Shown in pieces: positions 28,790-35,825 of a stretch of DNA of 35,862 nucleotides. Numbering within the stretch: position 1 is the first letter of the stretch; each line of letters opens with the position of its first letter. Location: the NCBI GenBank assembly GCA_019120355.1, contig DWVG01000041.1:1-35862 (forward strand), given 5' to 3'. Below the pieces are notes generated by a model. It ran no database searches. It was not told where the DNA came from and saw only the letters and a program-made list of their open reading frames with translations. This DNA is from Candidatus Ligilactobacillus faecavium. GTDB lineage: Bacteria > Bacillota > Bacilli > Lactobacillales > Lactobacillaceae. The position numbers and the translations under genes are program-made.

Positions 28790-30163
28790 ATGAATTATTC
28801 AAGAGTGGAAAAATATCGTAATCAAAAAAGTAAAAAATTCAAAAAAGGGTTAGCAACAGCCTTAATGGGTACGGTTCTTGTATCACCGATTGCCTTACCA
28901 TCAAGAACGGCTGAACAAGTTGAAGCCAATGCAATGGTAAATCAAGGCATCATGCCAAATGCAACGGCTAGTTCAATCGCAACGCCAGCTGGTCATGCAA
29001 CTGCTGATAAAGCCAGTGACAAAGCCGGCAATCAAGCTGCTAAGAACGACGGTTCAAGTGCTAAAGCTGACAACAAGAGCGGTAACAAAGCTGATAACAA
29101 AACGAATGATACCCATGCAACAGCTAATGGTTCAAGCCAAGCAGCTAACCATGGATCACACGCTAGTTCAGCTACAAGCTCAAGCGTAAATGGTGGTAAG
29201 CACGATCAAGCAGCTGCAAGTTCATCAGCTCAACCAGCTACATCGAACTCACAAGCTTCATCAAGCAAACCGGCTTCATCAACCGCTAATAAGCCAGCTG
29301 ACAAGCCAGCAACCAGCGGTTCACAAGCTTCAAGCTCACAAACTAGTTCAAGTTCACAAAGTACACCGGCACAAGGAAGTTCATCAACGACTCCAAGTCA
29401 AAACGGTTCTTCAACCGCTCCTTCACAAGGAAGTAGTTCACAAACGCCAAGTCAAGGTAGTTCTTCAACAACCCCTTCACAAAGCGGTAACACAACAACT
29501 CCAAGTCAAGGAAGCTCATCAACGGCACCATCACAAGGAAGTAGCTCACAAACTCCTGACTACAACAATGGTGTAGTTAATGCCGATGGTACAACGAACT
29601 ATCAAGCAGCAATGAACCAACAAGGCCCATGGGATGGCCAATCAACATCAACGGATGATTTCGGTCGTTCACAAGCTGAACAAACATGGAAAGAAAATCA
29701 CCCGGGTGCTCAAATGACAGGTCAAACATATTCCGATGGTTCAACATCACAAACTCCTGTTTACTCAGGACAAGATGACATGGAAAATGCAGCTCGTCCA
29801 CAAATGAGTCAACAACAATTAGATGATACAAATGCAGCTATGCAAAAGAATGTAGATGCTTCACAAACATTTGGCAACGGCATTCAATGGGTATCATCTG
29901 ATTATCAAGGTGAAGTTGCTGGAACACAAAAGATCACTGTTGATAACCCAGTTAATACGCCATATGAAAACTACACAGATCATGCAGGTCAAATCGACGC
30001 TAATGTTGTTAAACAAGCATACTCAGGTACAAGCCCATATGGTGTAACTGCTACAATACCAGATGGTGCACACTATGTAAGTTCAACAATCACAAACGCA
30101 GGTCAAACTGGCGGTGCTGACGGATTATCAGTAAATAATGTTAACTTAACATTCTACAAATAA
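28790..30163 (+). CDS. Secreted Ser/Ala/Thr/Gln-rich protein with conserved C-terminal domain, no LysM
   Basis: The 457-residue protein starts with a basic run (EKYRNQKSKKFKKG) and a hydrophobic core (LATALMGTVLVSPIAL), so it should be exported. The middle (about 60-257) is a low-complexity stalk, including seven 9-residue units of the GSSSTTPSQ type (about 195-257). The C-terminal 200 residues (from DYNNGVVNADG) match the C-terminus of the protein at 32831-34540, with shared lines such as SQTFGNGIQWVSSDY. I do not recognise that domain. There is no LPxTG anchor and no LysM. Compared with the paralog, the signal peptide is joined straight to PSRTAEQ, as if the LysM part had been deleted. Ribosome site is GGAAAGGGAG. 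Confidence 0.8.
   Translation: MNYSRVEKYRNQKSKKFKKGLATALMGTVLVSPIALPSRTAEQVEANAMVNQGIMPNATASSIATPAGHATADKASDKAGNQAAKNDGSSAKADNKSGNKADNKTNDTHATANGSSQAANHGSHASSATSSSVNGGKHDQAAASSSAQPATSNSQASSSKPASSTANKPADKPATSGSQASSSQTSSSSQSTPAQGSSSTTPSQNGSSTAPSQGSSSQTPSQGSSSTTPSQSGNTTTPSQGSSSTAPSQGSSSQTPDYNNGVVNADGTTNYQAAMNQQGPWDGQSTSTDDFGRSQAEQTWKENHPGAQMTGQTYSDGSTSQTPVYSGQDDMENAARPQMSQQQLDDTNAAMQKNVDASQTFGNGIQWVSSDYQGEVAGTQKITVDNPVNTPYENYTDHAGQIDANVVKQAYSGTSPYGVTATIPDGAHYVSSTITNAGQTGGADGLSVNNVNLTFYK
29365..29562 (+). repeat. 27-bp tandem repeats coding for (GSSSTTPSQ)-like units
   Basis: Seven successive 9-codon units occur in the stalk: GSSSTTPSQ, NGSSTAPSQ, GSSSQTPSQ, GSSSTTPSQ, SGNTTTPSQ, GSSSTAPSQ and GSSSQTPD. 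The DNA copies differ mostly at third positions. Such repeats can change number without shifting the frame. Confidence 0.85.
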
Positions 30164-30199
30164 TCATTTTAGAAATTTATCCTAAATAGCTATCTTACG

Positions 30200-30231
30200 A
30201 ATAACCTGCTGCAAAGCAGGTTATTTTTTTT
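30200..30231 (+). terminator. Terminator of the first secreted-protein gene
   Basis: AATAACCTGC (30200-30209) pairs perfectly with GCAGGTTATT (30216-30225) across a 6-base loop and is followed by a long T run. Confidence 0.93.
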
Positions 30232-30351
30232 ATTAATTAGATACGGGAAATATCCTCCCCTGTCTAGCTTGCTTTGAGCATTTTTAGTTAATTGTCGAAT
30301 AGTCGTAGTTTTTCTTCGATTATTTTTAGATTTTTATAGAAAAAAACAAAA

Positions 30352-30582
30352 CATGCACAGTATGCACACAAAAAAACAGGCATAAAGCCTGCTATATCAA
30401 CGATTATCATACTTCTCCAAACAAAATTTGCACATTGGCTAAATTTGATGTGCATCTGGTGTGCACGAACATTATTTTTTATCTATAATTAAGTATAATT
30501 TGTGATTTGAAAATAAATCAAAACGAACGTTTCATAAGGTTTTAACAACCTAATAAATCTTACTTAAGCTATCTATCGGATT
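30352..30582. repeat. TGTGCA-rich repeat, copy A, running into the internal att site
   Basis: About 230 bases that match copy C (35537-35768) along their whole length and copy B (35332-35503) in the first 170. It holds several TGCACA/TGTGCA sites, a small hairpin (CAGGC at 30377 with GCCTG at 30387) and the att core at its right end. The remaining gap 30232-30351 and 30583-30660 has no gene; two further GTGCA/TTCAC sites occur at 30640-30659. Confidence 0.8.
30551..30582. other. Internal attachment site: copy of the tRNA-Thr 3' end
   Basis: TTAAGCTATCTATCGGATT at 30564-30582 is identical to 35750-35768. The similarity extends left to 30551 (35737) with one mismatch. Bases 30568-30582 equal the last 15 bases of tRNA-Thr. 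To the right the sequence changes at once (GGCGG instead of the rest of the tRNA), as at a site-specific insertion. Confidence 0.88.
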
Positions 30583-30660
30583 GGCGGCTAATCGATTTAT
30601 GCTGATATAACAACGTTTTTACAAGTGCAATAATTCAAAATGTGCATTTGATGTTCACGT

Positions 30661-31734
30661 TTATTGCTGAACAAGCCATTTATTTTCCATGTTTAGGTCA
30701 ATGTCTTTATCAACATGAACGTACGTTTTCATGAACTGTGCAAGCGTATGTCCTAGTCTGCTAGCAGCCCATGGGTAACTCATTTTAGGAGTATTTCCAA
30801 GTTTGGTTGCTGCACTATGTCTTAAAGAATACATTGACCATTTCTCATTCGGTAAAATCTTTATATTGGCCAGTTTTCCCAATTTATGCAGCATATCATT
30901 CATCCGATGCTGGTTAACTGGAATACCTGAACTTGCTTTTTGATAGTTATTCAAGTTCAGTAAAATAAAATTACATTTATTTTCAATTTGCTTTGATTGT
31001 AGGTAAGCTTTTTGAACGTCTTTAAACTTACTCAGTGTCTCGACTAGTTCTTTTGAAATAGGTAATGTTTTTCTGAATTCCCCCATTTTTCTAGACTTTA
31101 AATGCCCGTTTAACTTACCGGCAGTTCCATTCCATGAATCATTAATAATGAAATATGGATTAGCGTCATCTAAAACTAGGTTATCCCATTTTAACGCCTG
31201 AATTTCTTGTGGACGCATTCCAGTTTCTAAACCAATCCAAACGGCAAGTTTGGAAACCGATTTAGTGGGATTGCATACGTTTAAACTGTTTAGGATGACT
31301 TCTTTTAAGGCGGAGTATTCGGAATCATTTAGCAAATGATACTGATGCTGAGATACCAGCTCATCAGTTCTAAAGAATTGTTGTAGTGGACGTTCAGGAA
31401 CAGGATTTTCGTTGAAGCATTTTCCTACCAAAGGCTTAAAAAATTTTCGCAAGTGTGTTAGACATTTTGCGATTACAGAATCTTTGCTCGCAGAAGCGTT
31501 GTGTTCAGCAACAAACTTTCTTGAAAATTCACGGACAAGATCCTGGTTCATATCAGTCATTTTTACATCTTTAAAGTATTGCTTAAAGATTCTGTTAGAG
31601 TAGTTCCATGCCTTAACCGTATTATCACTCCAATATCCATCTTTGATTCTCTTATTGACATAACGATCAAACTCATCTGTAAATATATGCTTAGAGGTTT
31701 CAAAGTCAAACCCTGCATTGTATTCATTCCACAT
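30661..31734 (-). CDS. int: Tyrosine-type site-specific integrase, N-terminus doubtful
   Basis: Joins and cuts the islet at tRNA-Thr. The 357 residues from the ATG include a core-binding SAM-like domain (about 15-110) and the catalytic domain. The catalytic domain has the first Arg in ETGMRPQEIQALKW (near 180), the YSLRHSAATKLG box (HxxR-type; near 305), LGHTLAQFMKTYVHVD (GHT with the final Tyr near 340). The frame stays open upstream to about 31830 and encodes RINVTPQYASTKREAAKIEH, a typical arm-binding N-terminal domain, but with no normal start codon there. So the gene is probably cut at its 5' end, and the ATG at 31734 gives a protein lacking the arm-binding domain. Its stop is 78 bases from the att core. 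Confidence 0.85.
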   Translation of the reverse strand: MWNEYNAGFDFETSKHIFTDEFDRYVNKRIKDGYWSDNTVKAWNYSNRIFKQYFKDVKMTDMNQDLVREFSRKFVAEHNASASKDSVIAKCLTHLRKFFKPLVGKCFNENPVPERPLQQFFRTDELVSQHQYHLLNDSEYSALKEVILNSLNVCNPTKSVSKLAVWIGLETGMRPQEIQALKWDNLVLDDANPYFIINDSWNGTAGKLNGHLKSRKMGEFRKTLPISKELVETLSKFKDVQKAYLQSKQIENKCNFILLNLNNYQKASSGIPVNQHRMNDMLHKLGKLANIKILPNEKWSMYSLRHSAATKLGNTPKMSYPWAASRLGHTLAQFMKTYVHVDKDIDLNMENKWLVQQ

Positions 31735-31833
31735 TTTGTGTTCAATCTTAGCAGCTTCTCTCTTAGTAGAAGCGTATTGGGGTGTAACATTAATCCGTTC
31801 TTTTGTAACTCTTATGATAAACGATTTATCTTA

Positions 31834-32013
31834 CAATCAGAACTAGCATATTGGCAAGAAGAACAAGATCTTCTCGATGATTATAAGGAAAACAGCGTTG
31901 AAAATCCTGATAAATTAAAGAACCAGTCAGAAGCATTTTGGCCAATTGACAGTAACGGTAACGAGATAAAATGGAAACGTTATCCAATTGTAATGGTTAA
32001 AAAGGAGGAATAA
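31834..32013 (+). pseudogene. C-terminal fragment of an unrecognised protein upstream of the recombinase
   Basis: Codons from about 31834 give QSELAYWQEEQDLLDDYK, then a charged stretch ending WKRYPIVMVKKEE and a stop. This reads as genuine protein. Left of about 31830 the same frame runs antisense through the integrase and has no coding character, so the beginning is lost. The stop overlaps an ATG (TAATG), and AAAGGAGG inside the end serves the recombinase gene. I do not recognise the family. The join with the headless integrase suggests that a deletion removed the 5' ends of two divergent genes. Confidence 0.5.
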
Positions 32014-32019
32014 TGTTAA

Positions 32020-32577
32020 ATGCCTAAAACAATTGCATACGCTCGAACATCAACGGGAAAACAGGATCTTGGAATTGAAGTTCAAAAAGATGCTTTTAGG
32101 GCTTACAGTCCTTATAAAATATACAGTGAACAGATTTCAGGAAGGTTAGAGAAACGTCCGGAACTGTTAAAGGCACTTCGAGCATTGAGAAAAGACGATA
32201 CTTTACTAATTTATAAACTTGATCGGTTAGGTCGTAGTACCCAACAGTTAGTAAAAATTATGAATCGTCTTAATGATCGCGGAATCCATCTCCTTTCCAT
32301 CAGTGACAATATCAATACAACCACTCCAAACGGTCGATGCTTCTTTACTATTTTGAGTGCCATTGCCGAATTAGAATCTGATATGATCAGCAAACGCACT
32401 AAAGATGCGTTACAGCAAACAGACAAAAAGCTCGGCAGACCTGGAATAAGTAAAGAAACTGCCGAAAAAATACTAAAACTCCACAAAACTGGACGACTTC
32501 ATAACAATGAAATCGCTGAGCGATGCGGAGTTTCTCTAAGTAGTGTTTACAATATCTTAAAAAGATCCAATCAATAG
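32020..32577 (+). CDS. Serine recombinase of the resolvase/invertase family
   Basis: The 185-residue protein is the usual size of resolvases and invertases. The catalytic Ser lies in YARTSTGKQ (residues 7-15). YKLDRLGRSTQQL (near 67-79) carries the conserved Arg pair, and AELESDMISKRTKDAL (near 123) is the helix E region. The C-terminal helix-turn-helix is AERCGVSLSSVYNILKRS. AAAGGAGG is 11 bases before the ATG, inside the preceding fragment. All active-site blocks look intact, unlike its paralog at 28230. It could resolve multimers, invert DNA or help islet movement. I found no clear res or inversion site beside it. Confidence 0.92.
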   Translation: MPKTIAYARTSTGKQDLGIEVQKDAFRAYSPYKIYSEQISGRLEKRPELLKALRALRKDDTLLIYKLDRLGRSTQQLVKIMNRLNDRGIHLLSISDNINTTTPNGRCFFTILSAIAELESDMISKRTKDALQQTDKKLGRPGISKETAEKILKLHKTGRLHNNEIAERCGVSLSSVYNILKRSNQ

Positions 32578-32830
32578 ACTGTAAAAAACCATCGTTAATT
32601 ATTAGTTAAAAATCTAAGAAAATTCTATACTAAATTCCCTTAGTTATCAAGTCTTACAGGTAATTTGATCATAACTGTTGAGCCATTCCAAAAAACGATG
32701 ATTTTATACAAACTTTAACGGTTTATATACATTTCTTTAATTCCATTGAAAGAGGGAATGCCATGGATTGGATTATGGAATAAGTCATTCAAAGAAGAAA
32801 CATAACTAATTTATAGAAAGAGGTTTTTTT

Positions 32831-34540
32831 ATGACATTATCAAGAATGGAAAAATACCACAATAACAAAAACAAAAAATTCAAGAAGAGTATTGCAACAG
32901 CTTTAATGGGAACTGTTTTAGTTGCTCCTATTGCACTTTCATCAGCTTCTGTAAATGCTGATACTGTACCAGCTGGATCACAGCCAGCTCAAACTGAATG
33001 GGTTGCTAACTCGGTTTCAACGGTTCGGGCTGAAATGCAGGCTCAAGGCCTCAACTTATCACACGTTCAAGGCAAGTACATTGTTCGTAAAGGTGATACT
33101 TTATTAGCAATCAGTCAAGCGGCAAACGAAAGCATGGCTGAAATTGCCAAGGTTAACCACATCACCAACTTAAACTTGATTTATGTAGGTCAGGTGTTGT
33201 ACTTAGGTAGCAACGGCGTGGTTAAAGCTCAATCAGCTTCAGCTAACAACGAAGTTGCCAACAATGCTGGTACAAGTGTTGCCGCCAATGTAATGAGCAA
33301 CGGTGGTAATACAACAGGCTCATCAATTGCAACGCCAGCTAACAACGGTATCTATCGTGGCTTCACTGGTAACGGAACGGTTGCTGCTCATCCATCACGG
33401 ACCGCTGAACAAGCACACAATGCGGCTAAAGTTGGTTTGTCAACAAACGCATCAACAAACAGCCACGCAGATGCTAAAACTTCAGCTAAACATGAAACTC
33501 CAGCTAAAACAACTTCAGCTGTAAAATCATCAGCTAAAGCTTCATCTGTGAAGTCATCAGCTAAAACTAACACATCAAAGGTATCAAGTTCAGCTTCATC
33601 AGTGAAATCATCTGTTGCTTCAAGCACGACTTCAAGTGCAAAGCACAACTCAGCTGTTAGTTCAAGCACACCAGCTAAGACTTCATCAGCTACCAGCTCA
33701 AGTGCTTCACATGTAGCTAGTTCAACAGCAAGCAAACCGGCTGCATCAACCAGCACACCAAGTGCTTCATCATCAAGCAAAGCACCAGTTGCTTCAAGCA
33801 CGACTTCAAGTCAAGCTCAAAGCTCACAAGCTTCAAAGCCAGCTGCTTCAACGACAAGTTCAAGTACCGCTAGTTCACAAGCAAGTTCAACATCTTCATC
33901 AGTTGATTACAACAAAGGTGTTGTGAACTCAGACGGTACAGTAAATTATCAAGCAGCCATCAACCAAAAAGGTCCATGGGATGACCAATCATCAACTCCA
34001 GGTTCAGCATCGAATCATTTCTATGACAGTGCTGCTGAACAAACTTGGGAACAAGACCACCCAGGTGTTCAAATGACTAGTCAAGGCTATTCAGACGGCA
34101 CAAGCTCACGTGTCCCTGTATATTCAGGACAAAACAACCTTGAATCAGGCGCTCGTCCAGAATTATCACAATTAAATGATGCTAATAACCAAATGCAAAA
34201 GAACGTTAATGCTTCACAAACATTTGGCAATGGTATTCAATGGGTATCATCAGACTACAAAGGACAAGTTGTTGGAACACGTTACGTTGGTACTGATAAT
34301 CCAGTCAACACGCCATATCAAAACTATGGTGACCACACTGGTGAAATCGTTGCTAACAACGTTAAGAACGATTGGAGTTCAAACACTGATACTTCATTAG
34401 GTGGTTCTCACCAAACAACCCCTGAAGGTGCACACTACGTTAGCTCAAATATGACTAACAAACCAGTTTCACAACAAACTCCAGGACAAGGTTCTGACGG
34501 ATGCAATCAAACAATTGCAACCTTAACCTTCTATAAATAA
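32831..34540 (+). CDS. Secreted LysM protein with Ser/Ala-rich stalk and conserved C-terminal domain
   Basis: The 569-residue protein starts with a basic run (EKYHNNKNKKFKKS) and the core IATALMGTVLVAPIALSSA, with a likely cut after SVNA near residue 44. One LysM domain (about 82-126, KYIVRKGDTLLAISQAANES to LIYVGQVLYLG) should hold it to peptidoglycan. A low-complexity stalk of Ser, Ala, Thr and Lys (about 195-357) resembles a glycosylated spacer. The last 210 residues match the paralog at 28790-30163, including AEQTWEQDHPGVQMTSQGYS and NASQTFGNGIQWVSSDY, and end in TLTFYK. The end domain is unknown to me and contains almost no cysteine. A GAAAGAGG ribosome site precedes the ATG. It is the main cargo of the islet. 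Confidence 0.9.
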   Translation: MTLSRMEKYHNNKNKKFKKSIATALMGTVLVAPIALSSASVNADTVPAGSQPAQTEWVANSVSTVRAEMQAQGLNLSHVQGKYIVRKGDTLLAISQAANESMAEIAKVNHITNLNLIYVGQVLYLGSNGVVKAQSASANNEVANNAGTSVAANVMSNGGNTTGSSIATPANNGIYRGFTGNGTVAAHPSRTAEQAHNAAKVGLSTNASTNSHADAKTSAKHETPAKTTSAVKSSAKASSVKSSAKTNTSKVSSSASSVKSSVASSTTSSAKHNSAVSSSTPAKTSSATSSSASHVASSTASKPAASTSTPSASSSSKAPVASSTTSSQAQSSQASKPAASTTSSSTASSQASSTSSSVDYNKGVVNSDGTVNYQAAINQKGPWDDQSSTPGSASNHFYDSAAEQTWEQDHPGVQMTSQGYSDGTSSRVPVYSGQNNLESGARPELSQLNDANNQMQKNVNASQTFGNGIQWVSSDYKGQVVGTRYVGTDNPVNTPYQNYGDHTGEIVANNVKNDWSSNTDTSLGGSHQTTPEGAHYVSSNMTNKPVSQQTPGQGSDGCNQTIATLTFYK

Positions 34541-34556
34541 AATGTAAACAAACTAA

Positions 34557-34592
34557 AAAGACTACTCGTCAGAGTAGTCTTTATTTTTTTTT
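34557..34592. terminator. Terminator between the LysM gene and the two small minus-strand genes
   Basis: AAAGACTACTC (34557-34567) pairs perfectly with GAGTAGTCTTT (34572-34582) across GTCA, then a long T-rich run. It serves the plus-strand gene; A-rich sequence on its left may let it work for the convergent pair too. Confidence 0.93.
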
Positions 34593-34637
34593 ATAGATAT
34601 TATCTATCTACCTCTTACCGGAGAAAACCAACCTTTA

Positions 34638-34958
34638 CTACCGTAACATCTCCGTTGTGGCTTCGTAGCCATCAAGCGTCATGTTCTTATTCAAAAACTT
34701 CACTAATTGTTTGGGATGTTTATTGTACCACTTTGCTTTAACCTTCATCCTTCGTGTCGTACCAAACACATACACATCGTACGGCTTACCATTCGACAAG
34801 TCCTGCCGATAGTGCACTTCTAAATTCGGCAAATTAAAGTCAACCGGTTCGGTGATCGTTTGTGTGCCATACACGTGATCACCTGTATTGCTGCTGATTT
34901 CAAACAGCGGTTCTTTTAACGAAACCACTTGTTCTTGATGGATAATTGCTGCGGCCAT
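34638..34958 (-). CDS. Small protein of unknown function, paralog of its neighbour
   Basis: The 106-residue protein has no signal peptide or membrane helix. AAGGAG stands 9 bases before the ATG. Its second half, YDVYVFGTTRRMKVKAKWYN and then KHPKQLVKFLN, closely follows the gene just upstream. That part has alternating hydrophobic residues, suggesting a small beta-rich fold with a WYNKHP turn. It is the second gene of a two-gene minus-strand unit (12 bases between) that converges on the LysM gene. I do not recognise the family; a defence, immunity or surface-linked role is open. Confidence 0.75.
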   Translation of the reverse strand: MAAAIIHQEQVVSLKEPLFEISSNTGDHVYGTQTITEPVDFNLPNLEVHYRQDLSNGKPYDVYVFGTTRRMKVKAKWYNKHPKQLVKFLNKNMTLDGYEATTEMLR

Positions 34959-34970
34959 CTAATCATCTCC

Positions 34971-35303
34971 TTATCGCAAGCTTGCTTTGGTTACTTTGAC
35001 GCCATCTGGAAGTTCACCTTCCGTGTTGATCAATTTGACCAGCTTTTCCGGGTGTTTGTTGTACCACCGGGCTTCCCACTTCCCGAGCTTATCAGTGCCG
35101 AGCGCGTAAACATCGTAGGCTTGACCGTTTTCGTTAATCGCAATATGGAACCCAATATGTTTTTTATTACTAAAGCCAATGCTATAACTCATAATTGCAT
35201 CTGGTTTCTTAGCTGGTTCTGACTCTAGTTTAATACTACGACTTGAAGCAGCTGGTGCTTTGACGATTACGACTGGTATGATATTAATATTTGGTGCTAA
35301 CAT
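34971..35303 (-). CDS. Small protein of unknown function, first of a paralogous pair
   Basis: I chose the ATG at 35303 (110 residues, beginning LAPNINIIPVVIVKAP), with AAAGAGAG upstream. A longer frame to 35438 would read through repeat B and is unlikely. The C-terminal half has YDVYALGTDKLGKWEARWYN and then KHPEKLVKLIN, shared with the next gene. It is not hydrophobic enough for a membrane protein. The gene lies between repeat B and its paralog at the right end of the islet. Duplication followed by drift is evident; the function is unknown. Confidence 0.75.
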   Translation of the reverse strand: MLAPNINIIPVVIVKAPAASSRSIKLESEPAKKPDAIMSYSIGFSNKKHIGFHIAINENGQAYDVYALGTDKLGKWEARWYNKHPEKLVKLINTEGELPDGVKVTKASLR

Positions 35304-35331
35304 TAAAGATCTCTCTTTTCTATTTTTTTGT

Positions 35332-35503
35332 AAAGTGCATGTTGTGCACATGAAAAAAGCAGGCCTAAAGCCTGCTATATCAACGATTACCATACTTCTC
35401 CAAACAAAATCTGCACATTGGGCAATTTCGATGTGCATCTGATGTGCACAGATGCCGTTTTTTTATCTACAATTGAATGTAATTTACTATTTTAAAATGT
35501 ACG
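35332..35503. repeat. TGTGCA-rich repeat, copy B
   Basis: Matches the first 170 bases of copies A and C, with the same order of TGTGCA/TGCACA sites and a hairpin GCAGGC (35359) with GCCTGC (35370). It lacks the att core at its end. Read on the minus strand the hairpin is followed by T6, like a terminator. The spacer to copy C (35504-35536) shows nothing recognisable. Confidence 0.8.
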
Positions 35504-35536
35504 CTATTCTCTTGATGAAAAATATCCAACTTTATA

Positions 35537-35768
35537 AAGTGCATGTCGTGCACATAAAAAAACAGGCTTAAAGCCTGTTATATCAATGGTTGCCACACCC
35601 CTCCAGACAAAATCTGCACATTGGGTAATTTCGATGTGCATCTGATGTGCACAGATACTATTTTTTATCTATAATTAAGTGTAATTTAACATTTCTAAAC
35701 GTACTAAAATGTACGTTTTACAAGGTTTCAGCAACTTAATAAATCTTATTTAAGCTATCTATCGGATT
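35537..35768. repeat. TGTGCA-rich repeat, copy C, running into tRNA-Thr
   Basis: Full-length partner of copy A, ending in the tRNA-Thr att core. Its hairpin is ACAGGC (35562) with GCCTGT (35573). Compared with copy B, one outer pair has changed on both sides (G-C to A-T), which keeps the stem. On the minus strand this hairpin with its T run may terminate the tRNA transcript. Confidence 0.8.
35737..35768. other. Right attachment site overlapping tRNA-Thr
   Basis: Partner of 30551-30582: 31 of 32 bases are the same. It spans the last 15 bases of the tRNA gene and the sequence just beyond it, so the islet entered without harming the tRNA. Confidence 0.88.
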
Positions 35769-35825
35769 TGAACCGACGACCCCCACCTTACCATGGTGAT
35801 GCTCTACCTGCTGAGCTAAGATAGC
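35753..35825 (-). tRNA. tRNA-Thr (anticodon GGT)
   Basis: The minus strand folds into a full cloverleaf: acceptor GCTATCT with AGATAGC, D arm GCTC...GAGC, anticodon stem TCACC/GGTGG around the loop ATGGTAA (anticodon GGT, reading ACC), and a T arm GTCGG/CCGAT with loop TTCAAAT. The discriminator is T and CCA is not encoded. The 3' end is the islet insertion point. Confidence 0.95.

Larger units (their letters stand above)
28230..30582 (+). mobile_element. Remnant of a left islet related to the integrated islet at 30568-35753
   Basis: In order it holds a dead serine recombinase, a secreted stalk protein, a TGTGCA-rich repeat and the att core. The right islet has the same order (intact recombinase, paralogous secreted protein, two small genes, repeats, att core). 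No integrase remains and no left att copy was found, so the left border is unknown. It could reach back to about 24840. Confidence 0.6.
30568..35753. mobile_element. Small integrative islet at the 3' end of tRNA-Thr(GGT)
   Basis: The segment of about 5.2 kb is bounded by two copies of the tRNA-Thr 3' end. It contains a tyrosine integrase next to the left site, a serine recombinase, a LysM surface protein and two small paralogous genes. The right border restores a complete tRNA. There are no replication, packaging or conjugation genes, so it is not self-mobile on what is visible. Confidence 0.8.

Noticed and set aside
28959..29576. Frames made of HKLQ and QLH repeats in the stalk region
   Set aside because: They are out-of-frame readings of the low-complexity stalk of 28790-30163.
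33388..33801. 137-codon minus-strand frame in the LysM gene
   Set aside because: The Leu/Ala/Glu-rich product is what the reverse of Ser/Ala-rich stalk codons gives. No start signal is seen.
28790..34540. Invertible surface-protein switch run by the serine recombinase
   Set aside because: The two surface-protein genes lie in the same direction, and I found no inverted repeats flanking a promoter or gene end. Direct-repeat deletion is possible but inversion is not supported.
35304..35438. N-terminal extension of the small minus-strand gene
   Set aside because: It would translate repeat B, including its hairpin. The ATG at 35303 has a ribosome site and gives a protein of the paralog's length.
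30352..35768. CRISPR-like repeats
   Set aside because: The three copies are 170-230 bases long, unevenly spaced and contain att and hairpin parts. There are no short regular spacers and no cas genes.
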